A stretch of DNA of 64,000 nt. Source: Nonomuraea montanisoli (lineage in GTDB: Bacteria; Actinomycetota; Actinomycetes; Streptosporangiales; Streptosporangiaceae). The notes beneath the pieces were generated by a model. That model did no database searches. It worked only from the letters and a program-made list of their open reading frames with translations, and had not been told where the DNA came from. Position 1 is the first letter of the stretch. Each line of letters opens with the position of its first letter. Below are positions 16,697 to 25,878 of the stretch, one piece after another. Made by a program: the position numbers and the translations under genes. The stretch lies in assembly GCF_013363975.1 (NCBI RefSeq), contig NZ_JABWGN010000016.1, positions 181,372 through 245,371 on the forward strand. The letters run 5' to 3'.

Positions 16697-18721
16697 TCAT
16701 CTCTGGTGGCAGGAGCCCTCGGCGGGGGCGCCGGGCGGGGCGCCGTTCGCGGGGGTGTGGCAGGAGCTCCCGGCCGTGCCGCTCGGCGTGGCGCTGGTGG
16801 TGTGGCAGGAGCTCGGGGAGGTGGCGCTCGGCGGGACGTCGAGCGTGGGGTTGCGGTCGAAGAATCCGACGGGCTTGAGGGTGAAGCCGCACGTGTCGAC
16901 CGGCATGATCGGCCAATCCTCGGTGCGGGGGAAGTGGGTCAGCCCGAACGTGTGCCACAGCACGATGTCCTGGCCGTCGATGTCGCGGTCGGCCGCGGTG
17001 TACGCGGGCAGTCCGGCCCCGCCGGGGTGCTGGTTGACCAGGTCACCGGCCGGATACCGCTCCGCCGGGTGGTAGCGCGTCACCCACAGGTGGCTGGTGG
17101 CGAACTCGGCGCGGGAGCGGATCGAGGAGTCCTCGTGGGCGAGCAGGGTGGGCAGGCCCTCGGGGTGCAGGGCGTAGCCGACGGGCTCGCCCAGCCGGTT
17201 GGCGACCTCCGGGTTGACCACGTGCCAGGTGCGGCCGGTGGCCAGGTCGGCCTCGCGCCGGCCCTGCGACTCGGTGCGCAGCCGGGTGGCGCGCCGGCCG
17301 AAGGCGTTGCCGTACGGGTTGGCCTCGTCCATGGGCAGGCGGACCACCTCGACCTCGTCCACGGCGTTGGCCAGGCCGTCGACCATCATGTCCAGCCGGG
17401 CCGAGAACAGGTGCTGGTGGTAGGGCGCGGCCAGGCCCGGCGCCACCTGCGAGGAGTAGGGGGCGGCGCGCTCGTCGTAGGCGCCGGTGAACACGATGCC
17501 GGTGGCCTTGACCTCCAGCTCGACGGTGCCGTCGAGGTAGAGGTACCAGTAGAAGCCGTAGTCGTAGTTGCCGACCGTGACGAAGAAGGAGATCACCAGC
17601 CTGCGCTGCCGCCTGGTCTCGCGGGAGCCGTTGGCCGGGTCGGTGTGCTTCCACAGCACGCCGAAGTCCTCCTCGTGCATGCAGATCGCGTTGGTCAGCG
17701 CCTTGGGCGAGCCGTCGCCGCCGGTCACGGTGACGTCGAAGTAGGTGATCTCGCCCAGGCAGTCGCAGCCCAGTTCCAGGGAGTTGGCCAGCTTGCCGAG
17801 CTGGTACTCGCCGGTGTCGAAGTAGTTCTGCCAGAACCGGATCCGGCTGGGGTCGCCGTAGGGCACCAGCATCTCGGCCACCGACGCCCGGTAGACGACC
17901 GGCCGGCCGTCGAAGGCGATCTGGTGCAGCACCAGGCCCTCGCGCATGTCGTAGCCGAGCCGGACGCTCCACTTCTCCCAGGTGACGAGGTTGCCGTCGA
18001 TCGCGAAGCTCGGCCCCTCGGGCTGCGTGATGTGGATGGGGCGCTGGGTCGTGCGCGGCTCGCCGAAGGCGCCGGGCAGGTGGTAGTCGCCGTGCTCGGC
18101 GGGGATCGGCTGGGCGCCCGTGTCGACGATCTCGATCACGGTGCCCTTGAGCAGGTCCACGTACGCGACCAGGCCGTCGATCGGGTGCGCCCACGGCAGG
18201 CTGTCGGGGGTGGGCCGCAGGTGGGCGAGGACGCGCGCGACCCGCCGGCCCTCCTCGCCGGGCAGCCCGTAGTGGCCGGCCGACAGGGCGGCGAGCCAGA
18301 TCTCGGCGCCGGCGTCCAGGCCGCGCCGGGCCAGGGCGGCGGCCCAGCCCTCGTCGGCCCTGAGCACCCGCCGGACCAGCTCGTGCTCCTCGTCCAGCAT
18401 GGGGACCTGGCCGGCGGTCACCGGGTCGATCGCCCGGCTCGACTCGACCCGACCGTCGGTGAGCGAGACCACGACGTCGCGAGCCTGCTCGGTGGCCAGG
18501 TCGATGAGCAGGGCGCGGGCCCGCCGGGGGGCCGGGCCCGCGCCGAGCACCTCCTCCTTGGGCGGCTCCTCGACCCCGAGGTAGGAGACCCGGCCGGAGC
18601 CGGCGGCCAGCACGCCGTCCTCGGTCATGATGCGCGTGGCGTGCTCGATCTCCCGTGCGCTGAGCGGGTCGAGCGGGTGCGGCCGCTCGCCGACGCCGAG
18701 AACTCGCCGTCCAGATGACAT
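16697..18721 (-). CDS. Copper-containing primary-amine oxidase (TPQ type)
   Basis: 674 aa. The TPQ precursor Tyr lies in VGNYDYGFYWY near residue 380 (consensus N-Y-D/E). The catalytic base Asp is in YFDTGEYQLG near 297, and copper ligands are HQHLF near 430 plus a C-terminal His (YHPAERYPAG region). The enzyme oxidises primary amines to aldehydes, releasing ammonia and H2O2; monoamines such as tyramine or phenylethylamine are usual. Residues about 635-674 form an unusual tail with three Ser-Cys-His motifs set in Pro/Ala/Gly-rich sequence, not part of the known fold. It is the first gene of the minus operon; its promoter region holds two dyads. Confidence 0.88.
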   Translation of the reverse strand: MSSGRRVLGVGERPHPLDPLSAREIEHATRIMTEDGVLAAGSGRVSYLGVEEPPKEEVLGAGPAPRRARALLIDLATEQARDVVVSLTDGRVESSRAIDPVTAGQVPMLDEEHELVRRVLRADEGWAAALARRGLDAGAEIWLAALSAGHYGLPGEEGRRVARVLAHLRPTPDSLPWAHPIDGLVAYVDLLKGTVIEIVDTGAQPIPAEHGDYHLPGAFGEPRTTQRPIHITQPEGPSFAIDGNLVTWEKWSVRLGYDMREGLVLHQIAFDGRPVVYRASVAEMLVPYGDPSRIRFWQNYFDTGEYQLGKLANSLELGCDCLGEITYFDVTVTGGDGSPKALTNAICMHEEDFGVLWKHTDPANGSRETRRQRRLVISFFVTVGNYDYGFYWYLYLDGTVELEVKATGIVFTGAYDERAAPYSSQVAPGLAAPYHQHLFSARLDMMVDGLANAVDEVEVVRLPMDEANPYGNAFGRRATRLRTESQGRREADLATGRTWHVVNPEVANRLGEPVGYALHPEGLPTLLAHEDSSIRSRAEFATSHLWVTRYHPAERYPAGDLVNQHPGGAGLPAYTAADRDIDGQDIVLWHTFGLTHFPRTEDWPIMPVDTCGFTLKPVGFFDRNPTLDVPPSATSPSSCHTTSATPSGTAGSSCHTPANGAPPGAPAEGSCHQR

Positions 18722-18750
18722 CCGGCTGTCGCCCCTTCGCTGCCGTGCCG

Positions 18751-18785
18751 ACAGTGTCGCACTGTGGTGCCGGAACGTTCCGGCA
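18751..18785. promoter_or_regulatory. Two dyads upstream of the amine oxidase operon (candidate LacI operator)
   Basis: TGCCGGAACGTTCCGGCA at 18768-18785 is a perfect 18-bp palindrome with the central CG typical of LacI-family operators. Beside it ACAGTG-TCG-CACTGT (18751-18765) is a 6-3-6 inverted repeat. Both lie 30-65 bp upstream of the amine oxidase ATG (18721, minus) and about 135 bp upstream of the divergent LacI gene, the most likely binder. Confidence 0.6.
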
Positions 18786-18905
18786 TGTCGGTCAACATAC
18801 TTCCGCGACCAGAGGAGGACAAGACCCCAACGTGGTTGGAAACCAGCCCGAAACCCGTCCAGCCGGGGCGCGACCGACCCGGCCGAAGGACGTTCGGGAG
18901 AGCGC

Positions 18906-18911
18906 TAGCAT
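18906..18911 (+). promoter_or_regulatory. Candidate -10 of a leaderless promoter (LacI gene)
   Basis: TAGCAT lies seven bases before GTG 18919, with no ribosome-binding site. It overlaps AGAGCGCT, a half-match to the 20035-20050 palindrome. Confidence 0.4.
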
Positions 18912-18918
18912 CGGGGGC

Positions 18919-19902
18919 GTGGGCCCAGACGAGCCGGCCACCCTCCTCACCGTCGCCAGGACGGCCGGGGTGTCCAAGACGACCGCATCCGACGCGCTCA
19001 GGGGCTCGGGCCGGGTCTCCGCCGAGACCAAGGCCCGCGTGCTGGCGGCCGCCGCCGCCCTCGGCTACGTGCCCAACGGCTCGGCCCGGCACCTGCGCCG
19101 CGCGAGCACGGGCACCATCGGCCTGCACGTGCCGGAGGTGCTCACCCGGTCGGTCTACTACATGGCGTTCGTGTTCGGCGTCGTGCAGGGCGCGGCCGAC
19201 AACGACTACGACGTCACGCTGATCACCTCGGGCCGCCGCACGCCGCGCGTCGACGGCCTGGTGCTCGGCGACCCGATGGCCGACGACCCCCTCGTCGCCA
19301 GGCTCATGAGCGCCGGGCTGCCCACGGTCACCTGCGAGCGCTTCCCCGGCGCGGGACAGGCCGACGGCGTCGTCCTGTCCCAGCACGCCGAGACGGTCGG
19401 CGCGCTCATGGACCACCTGAGCGCCTCGGGCGCGAGCCGGCCCGCGCTCATCGTGGCCGGCGACGCGAGCGACTGGGCCGCCGCCGTCCACGGCGGGTTC
19501 CGCGACTGGTGCGCGCGGCACGGCATGGAGCCGCAGGTGCGCACCGTGCCGTTCGACGCGCCGGCCGACGAGGTCCGGCGCGCGGCCCGGGAGCTGCTGG
19601 CGCTGCGGCCGGAGATCGACGCGCTCGTCTGCGGCCCCGCCGGGGCGGCCGCCGGGATCGGGCCGCTGCTGCGCGAGGAGGGCCGGACGCCCGGCCGCGA
19701 CCTGCTCCTGGCCTCGTGCGTCGACAGCCAGGCGATGCAGCTCGCCGACCCGCCCATCACCTCCATCGACCTGCGGCCCCGCGAGGCCGGGGTGCGGTGC
19801 GCGGAGCTGCTGTTCGACCTGCTCGCCGGGCGCGCGCGGCCGGGCGCCGAGCGCGTCCACCCCATAGAGCTCATCGTCCGCGACTCGACCCGCCGCGCCT
19901 GA
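18919..19902 (+). CDS. LacI-family transcriptional regulator
   Basis: 327 aa from GTG 18919. The N-terminal HTH reads LLTVARTAGVSKTTASDALRGSGRVS, followed by the hinge ALGYVPNGSARHLRRASTGTIGL and a periplasmic-binding-like effector domain with the usual ending TSIDLRPREAGVRCAELLFDLL. The effector domain is shorter than usual in its first lobe. It is divergent from the amine oxidase operon and lies 188 bp upstream of the sugar transporter operon, so it could act on either. The palindrome at 18768-18785 in the shared intergenic region favours control of the amine oxidase operon (inference). Confidence 0.85.
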   Translation: MGPDEPATLLTVARTAGVSKTTASDALRGSGRVSAETKARVLAAAAALGYVPNGSARHLRRASTGTIGLHVPEVLTRSVYYMAFVFGVVQGAADNDYDVTLITSGRRTPRVDGLVLGDPMADDPLVARLMSAGLPTVTCERFPGAGQADGVVLSQHAETVGALMDHLSASGASRPALIVAGDASDWAAAVHGGFRDWCARHGMEPQVRTVPFDAPADEVRRAARELLALRPEIDALVCGPAGAAAGIGPLLREEGRTPGRDLLLASCVDSQAMQLADPPITSIDLRPREAGVRCAELLFDLLAGRARPGAERVHPIELIVRDSTRRA

Positions 19903-20001
19903 GCCCCGCCACCGAGCGCGCAAGCGCTTTCCCGGGTCGGCGGCCGACATCCCGCCTGTGAACGCGCTCTCTCGCGCTCTCCGATCGTTATCTCACAGCA
20001 A

Positions 20002-20031
20002 TTGACAGCCATGGGTGAGCTTGGCGACCCT
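20002..20031 (+). promoter_or_regulatory. Candidate sugar-operon promoter (TTGACA -35)
   Basis: TTGACA at 20002-20007, 18-bp spacer, weak -10 GACCCT at 20026-20031. The palindrome starting at 20035 would sit on the transcription start, a good position for repression. Confidence 0.4.
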
Positions 20032-20034
20032 GTC

Positions 20035-20050
20035 GAGAGAGCGCTCTCTC
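20035..20050. promoter_or_regulatory. LacI-type operator (CebR-box-like palindrome)
   Basis: GAGAGAGCGCTCTCTC is a perfect 16-bp palindrome 40 bp before the binding-protein ATG. Its core GAGCGCTC is also the core of the actinobacterial CebR box. Extra half-sites GCGCTCTC occur at 19964 and 19974, and CAAGCGCTTTC, another LacI-like core, at 19921-19931. Confidence 0.7.
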
Positions 20051-20090
20051 AGCCGGACAACTCCCCCCGCCCCGACCCCGGAGGGTCCCC

Positions 20091-21383
20091 ATGCCTCCTC
20101 GCCTCCAGCGCGTGACCGTCCCCCTGCTCACCGCCTCCCTCCTCGCCCTCGCCACGGCCTGCGGCGGCGGAGGCGGTGACACCGCCGGGACCGCCGCCAA
20201 GCCGGGAGAGAAGATCAAGCTCAGCGTCGGCCTGTTCGGCGACTTCGGCTTCAAGCCGCTCTACGAGGAGTACAAGAAGTCCCACCCGAACATCGAGATC
20301 ACCGAGAACGTCACCCAGTTCAACGACCACCACAACAACCTGGTCAAGCGCCTGGCCACCAACGCCGGCGCCGACGACATCGAGGCCGTCGAGGTGGGCT
20401 ACATCAGCACCTTCACCGCCCAGCCCGCCAAGTTCCACGACCTCAAGCAGTACGGCCTGGACAAGCGGCAGGGCGAGTACCTCGACTGGAAGTGGCAGCA
20501 GGGCCTGAGCAAGCAGGGCGGCCAGCTTCTCGGCCTCGGCACCGACGTGGGCGGCCTGGCCATGTGCTACCGCAAGGACCTGTTCGCCAAGGCCGGCCTG
20601 CCCACGGACCGCGCCGAGGTGGCCGCGCTCTGGCCGACCTGGGACAAGTACATCGAGACCGGCCGGAAGTTCGCGGCGGCCGGCGTGGCGGGTTCCAAGT
20701 TCGTCGACAGCCCCGGCGAGATCTTCCGGGCCATGGTCAACCAGGCCCCGACCGGCCTGTACGACGACCAGGACCAGATCATCGTGGGCTCCAACCCGGC
20801 CGTGAAGCAGGCGTGGGACCTGTCCAACCAGCTCACCTCCGACAAGCTGACCGCCAAGCTGGCCGCCTTCTCCCCGCCGTGGAACACCGGCTTCGCCAAG
20901 GGCTCGTTCGCCACGATCATCTGCCCGGCCTGGATGACCGGCTTCATCCAGGAGCAGGCCAAGGACGCGACCGGCAAATGGGACATCGCGACCGTGCCCG
21001 GCGGCTCGGGCAACAGCGGCGGCTCCCACCTGATGATCCCCAAGCAGAGCAAGCACCCCAAGGAGGCGGCCGAGCTGATCGACTTCCTCACCTCCAAGGA
21101 CAACCAGGCCAAGGTCTTCAAGGAGGAGGGCACGTTCCCGTCGATCCCGGCCCTGTACGACGACCCGTCGATCCAGAGCTTCACCAAGCCGTTCTTCGGC
21201 GACGCGCCCATCGGCAAGATCTACTCGGAGGCCGCCAAGGCGCTCAAGCCGCAGCACCTCGGGCCCAAGGAGGCGGAGGTCCGCGTCGTCATCGGCGACG
21301 GCCTCGGGCGGGTCGAGCAGGGCAAGCAGACCCCCGACCAGGCCTGGGCGCAGGTCCTCGAGGACGTCAAGAAGATCAATTGA
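20091..21383 (+). CDS. Family 1 sugar-binding lipoprotein of ABC importer (CebE-like)
   Basis: 430 aa; GGAGGG precedes ATG 20091. Signal peptide with lipobox LATACGGG, then a classical sugar-binding fold: KIKLSVGLFGDFGF, YKKSHPNIEI, GTDVGGLAMCYRKDLFAKAGLP and a GWDIATVPGG-like segment (KWDIATVPGGSGNSGGSHLM). With two permeases and a GH1 beta-glucosidase downstream it most likely captures cellobiose or other short beta-glucosides (inference from operon and operator). No ATPase gene is present; such importers usually share MsiK encoded elsewhere. Confidence 0.87.
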   Translation: MPPRLQRVTVPLLTASLLALATACGGGGGDTAGTAAKPGEKIKLSVGLFGDFGFKPLYEEYKKSHPNIEITENVTQFNDHHNNLVKRLATNAGADDIEAVEVGYISTFTAQPAKFHDLKQYGLDKRQGEYLDWKWQQGLSKQGGQLLGLGTDVGGLAMCYRKDLFAKAGLPTDRAEVAALWPTWDKYIETGRKFAAAGVAGSKFVDSPGEIFRAMVNQAPTGLYDDQDQIIVGSNPAVKQAWDLSNQLTSDKLTAKLAAFSPPWNTGFAKGSFATIICPAWMTGFIQEQAKDATGKWDIATVPGGSGNSGGSHLMIPKQSKHPKEAAELIDFLTSKDNQAKVFKEEGTFPSIPALYDDPSIQSFTKPFFGDAPIGKIYSEAAKALKPQHLGPKEAEVRVVIGDGLGRVEQGKQTPDQAWAQVLEDVKKIN

Positions 21384-22713
21384 CTTTCTCCCCACGCCTA
21401 GAGGCGAGGGAGTCCGACCTTCACAGGTCGGGGTTCCTGCTTCACAGGCGACTGCACCCGAGAGGACCCGGAATGTCTGACGTCACCTCCACAGGCGGAC
21501 ACGGCAAGACCTGCCGCCAGGATGTTCTTCGCGGCGTTGACGTCCCGGTCGTGCCGGGTGCCGGAGGACGGGCACTGCCACGCCCGGATGCCGAGCGAGA
21601 GTCGCGTGAGCAGGTGCCCGCAGGCCGAGCAGGTCTTGGAGCTGGGCAGCCAGCGGTCGACCACGATCAGCTGACGGCCGTGCCTGGCCGTCTTGTATTC
21701 GAGCATGCGGCGGAAGGTGCCCCACCCGCAGTCGGAGATGGCCTTGGCCAGCGTACGGTTGCGGACCATGTTCGTCACGGCCAGGTCCTCGATCACGATC
21801 ACGTCGTGGTCGCGGACCAGACGCGTGCTGGTCTTGTGCAGGAAGTCCGTCCGGGCCGCGCGGACCTTCCGGTGGGCGCGGGCGACCTTGGCCTTGGCCT
21901 TCTCCCGATTGTTCGACCCCTGAACCTTGCGCGCGTGGCGGCGCTGGTAGCGGGCCAGGTTGCGGTCCCGCTTGGCCAGATGTCGCGGGTTCGGGATCTT
22001 CTCGCCGTCGGAGGTGACGGCGAAGTCCGTCACCCCGAGATCGACCGCGACCACTGCTCCTGCGGGCGCGAGCCGGTCGGGTTCGGCGGCATCGACGGCG
22101 AAGGAGACGTACCACCGCCCGCACGGGTCACGGGAGACGGTCACCGTGGTCGGGGCGATCGACGCCGGGTCCACACCGGGCCAGGACCAGACGAACGCCA
22201 GCGGCGCGTCCATCTTCGCCAGGAACAGCCGCCCGTCACGGTAACGAAATCCCGATCGGGTGTACTCGGCCGACTGCCGTCCCGCACGGGACTTGTAACG
22301 CGGGTATCTGGCGCGTCCGGCGAAGAAGTTCGTGAACGCCGCCTGCTGGTGCCGGATCGCCTGCTGCAGCGGCACCGAGGACACCTCGTTCAGCCACGTC
22401 AGCTCATCGGTGGCCTTCATCGCGGTGAGGTAGGCGTTCGCCTGAACGAAGCCGATCTTCACCCGCTCAGCGCGGTACCGGTCGCGCCGCCAGGCCAGGG
22501 TGCGATTCCAGACGACGCGCACACAACCGAACGTGCGATTCAACACGCCTACCTGCTCAGGCGTCGGGTACGCCCGGCACTTGAACGCCGTCCTCACAGA
22601 TCCATTTTGACCAATCACCCACTCGAGAATCACCCACTTCGCATGAAGCACGTGCGGGTGGTGTCCAGCTTTTCCTCCCCGAGGTTGAAGCCCGGGGTCT
22701 CCGGCCTCATGGA
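21384..22713 (-). mobile_element. IS200/IS605-type element carrying only tnpB, inserted in the sugar operon
   Basis: The element fills the space between the binding-protein stop (21383) and the permease ribosome site (22711), antisense to the operon. Both ends carry imperfect subterminal hairpins: CCGACCT-TCAC-AGGTCGG at 21414-21431 beside CGCCTAGAGGCG at the 3 prime side of tnpB, and CCCCGAGG-TTGAAG-CCCGGGG near 22677-22697 at the other. No tnpA transposase is present. The 3 prime end of tnpB and the hairpins beyond it are where the guide (omega/re) RNA of such elements is normally made. Exact ends are estimates, since this family makes no target duplication. Confidence 0.75.
21398..22597 (-). 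CDS. tnpB: TnpB (OrfB) RNA-guided nuclease of IS200/IS605 family
   Basis: 399 aa from GTG 22597 (FKCRAYPTPEQ start block). The N-terminal HTH region is followed by a RuvC-like nuclease with all three acidic residues: VAVDLGVTDFAV, VIVIEDLAV and HDRDVNAAKNIL. The zinc ribbon between them has CSACGH in the first half but CPSSG in the second, where the family has C-P-x-C-G; the fourth Cys is replaced by Ser. Length is normal. TnpB proteins cut DNA under guidance of an RNA from the element end; here activity may be weakened by the damaged zinc ribbon (inference). Confidence 0.9.
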   Translation of the reverse strand: MRTAFKCRAYPTPEQVGVLNRTFGCVRVVWNRTLAWRRDRYRAERVKIGFVQANAYLTAMKATDELTWLNEVSSVPLQQAIRHQQAAFTNFFAGRARYPRYKSRAGRQSAEYTRSGFRYRDGRLFLAKMDAPLAFVWSWPGVDPASIAPTTVTVSRDPCGRWYVSFAVDAAEPDRLAPAGAVVAVDLGVTDFAVTSDGEKIPNPRHLAKRDRNLARYQRRHARKVQGSNNREKAKAKVARAHRKVRAARTDFLHKTSTRLVRDHDVIVIEDLAVTNMVRNRTLAKAISDCGWGTFRRMLEYKTARHGRQLIVVDRWLPSSKTCSACGHLLTRLSLGIRAWQCPSSGTRHDRDVNAAKNILAAGLAVSACGGDVRHSGSSRVQSPVKQEPRPVKVGLPRL

Positions 22714-22719
22714 GTTTCG

Positions 22720-23676
22720 ATGAGCTCACTGCCCCTCGCCGTGGCCCGGCGGCACCGGCGGGGCGTGCGGCACACCCTCGACGTGAGGGTGTCGCCGTAC
22801 GCCTACGTCGCGCCGTTCCTGCTGCTCTTCTGCGCCTTCGGGCTGTTCCCGCTGGCCTACACCGCCTGGGTGAGCCTGCACGACTGGACGCTGCTGTCGG
22901 ACGAGCACGCCTTCGTCGGCGCCGCCAACTACGCCACGCTGCTGGCCGACGGCTACTTCTGGAACGCCGTGTTCAACACGCTGTCCATCGGCGTGCTGTC
23001 CACCGCGCCGCAGCTCGTGCTCGCGATCTGGCTGGCGCACCTGCTCAACCGGCCGCTGCGCTTCCAGACGCTGTTCCGGGTGTCGCTGCTGCTGCCCAAC
23101 GTCACCAGCGTGGTCGCCGTCGTGGTCATCTTCAGCCAGCTCTTCGGCCGCGACTTCGGGCTGATCAACTGGGTGCTGTCCTGGTTCGGGGCCGGCGCGG
23201 TGGACTGGGCGGCGGGCACGGCCACCTCCCACGTCGCCCTGTCCACGATGATCATGTGGCGCTGGACGGGGTACAACGCGCTGATCTTCCTGGCGGCCAT
23301 GCAGGCCGTCCCGCGCGAGCTGTACGAGGCGGCCACCCTCGACGGCGCGAGCGGGTTCACCCAGCTCCGCAGGATCACGCTGCCGATGATCCGGCCGACG
23401 ATCGTCTTCGTGGTCGTGGTGTCCACGATCGGCGCCATGCAGATCATCGCCGAGCCCCTGCTGTTCAGCGCGAGCAGCGGCGCCGGGGGCGTCGGCGCGA
23501 GCGGCGGGCCCGACCGGCAGTACCAGACGCTCGCGCTGTTCGTCTACGAGCAGGGCTTCACCAAGTTCGACTTCGGTTACGCCGCGGCGGCCTCGTGGCT
23601 GATGTTCGCCGCCGTGGTGCTGGTCGCGGGCGTCAACTACCTGCTCACCCGCCGGATGAGGGGCGGGCTGGCATGA
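22720..23676 (+). CDS. Sugar ABC transporter permease (CebF/MalF-like)
   Basis: 318 aa; GGAG five bases before ATG 22720 lies at the very edge of the inserted IS. Six predicted membrane helices beginning YAYVAPFLLLFCAFGLFPL, and the EAA loop ELYEAATLDGASGFTQLRRITLP (given here in part: YEAATLDGASGF) that contacts the ATPase. Separated from its binding-protein gene by the tnpB element, so it may now rely on read-through or on a new promoter. Confidence 0.9.
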   Translation: MSSLPLAVARRHRRGVRHTLDVRVSPYAYVAPFLLLFCAFGLFPLAYTAWVSLHDWTLLSDEHAFVGAANYATLLADGYFWNAVFNTLSIGVLSTAPQLVLAIWLAHLLNRPLRFQTLFRVSLLLPNVTSVVAVVVIFSQLFGRDFGLINWVLSWFGAGAVDWAAGTATSHVALSTMIMWRWTGYNALIFLAAMQAVPRELYEAATLDGASGFTQLRRITLPMIRPTIVFVVVVSTIGAMQIIAEPLLFSASSGAGGVGASGGPDRQYQTLALFVYEQGFTKFDFGYAAAASWLMFAAVVLVAGVNYLLTRRMRGGLA

Positions 23677-24472
23677 GGCTGCGCTACCTCACCCTCGTCG
23701 CGGTGGTCTTCTTCTCCGCCTTCCCGCTCTACTACAGCGTGGTCGTGGCCTCCCGGCACAACTCGGCGCTGGCCCAGGTGCCGCCGCCGCTGCTGCCCGG
23801 CGGCAACTTCTTCGCCAACGTCTCCCGCGTCTTCGACACCGTGCCGTTCGGGCTGGCGCTGCTCAACTCGGTGCTGGTCGCGGGCTCGATCTCGGTCGCG
23901 GTGATGTTCCTGTCCACGCTGGCCGGGTTCGCGTTCGCCAAGCTCCGCTTCCGGGGCCGCAACGCCCTGCTGCTGGTGACGGTCGCCACCATGACCGTGC
24001 CGGCGCAGCTCGGCATCATCCCGCTCTACCTGCTCATGGTGAAGCTGGAGTGGACCGGCACCATGTACGCCCTGGTCGTGCCCGCCCTGGTCAACGCGTT
24101 CGGGGTGTTCTTCATGACCCAGTTCCTCTCGCGCGCCCTGCCGGGCGAGCTGCTGGAGGCGGGCCGGGTGGACGGGTGCACGACGTGGGGGCTGTTCTGG
24201 CACGTCGTGCTGCCGGTCGCGCGGCCCGCGGCGGCGGTGCTCGGCATGCTGACCTTCATGTCGGCCTGGAACGACTACTTCTGGCCGCTGGTCGTCCTCA
24301 CCCCCGACAACCCGACCGTGCAGGTGGCCCTGTCCACCCTGGCCAGCGGCTACGTCAACGACTACGTGCTGGGCCTGGCCGGCACGGCGGTCGGCACCCT
24401 CCCCCTCGTCCTCGTCTTCGCCCTGTTCGGCAGACAGATCATCGGCGGAATCATGCAAGGAGCAGTAAAAGG

Positions 24473-24476
<4 letters not shown>
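23673..24476 (+). CDS. Sugar ABC transporter permease (CebG/MalG-like)
   Basis: 267 aa; ATG 23673 overlaps the upstream stop (ATGA). MalG-type topology with an N-terminal helix, LAGFAFAKLRFRGRN, the EAA-like loop (GELLEAGRVDGCTTWGLFWH) and the usual ending near ALFGRQIIGGIMQGAVKG. Partner of the preceding permease. Confidence 0.9.
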
Positions 24477-25843
<1,367 letters not shown>

Positions 25844-25878
25844 ATTCCTTCCGTGTTCACCCTCTCCCTGGCGCAGAC

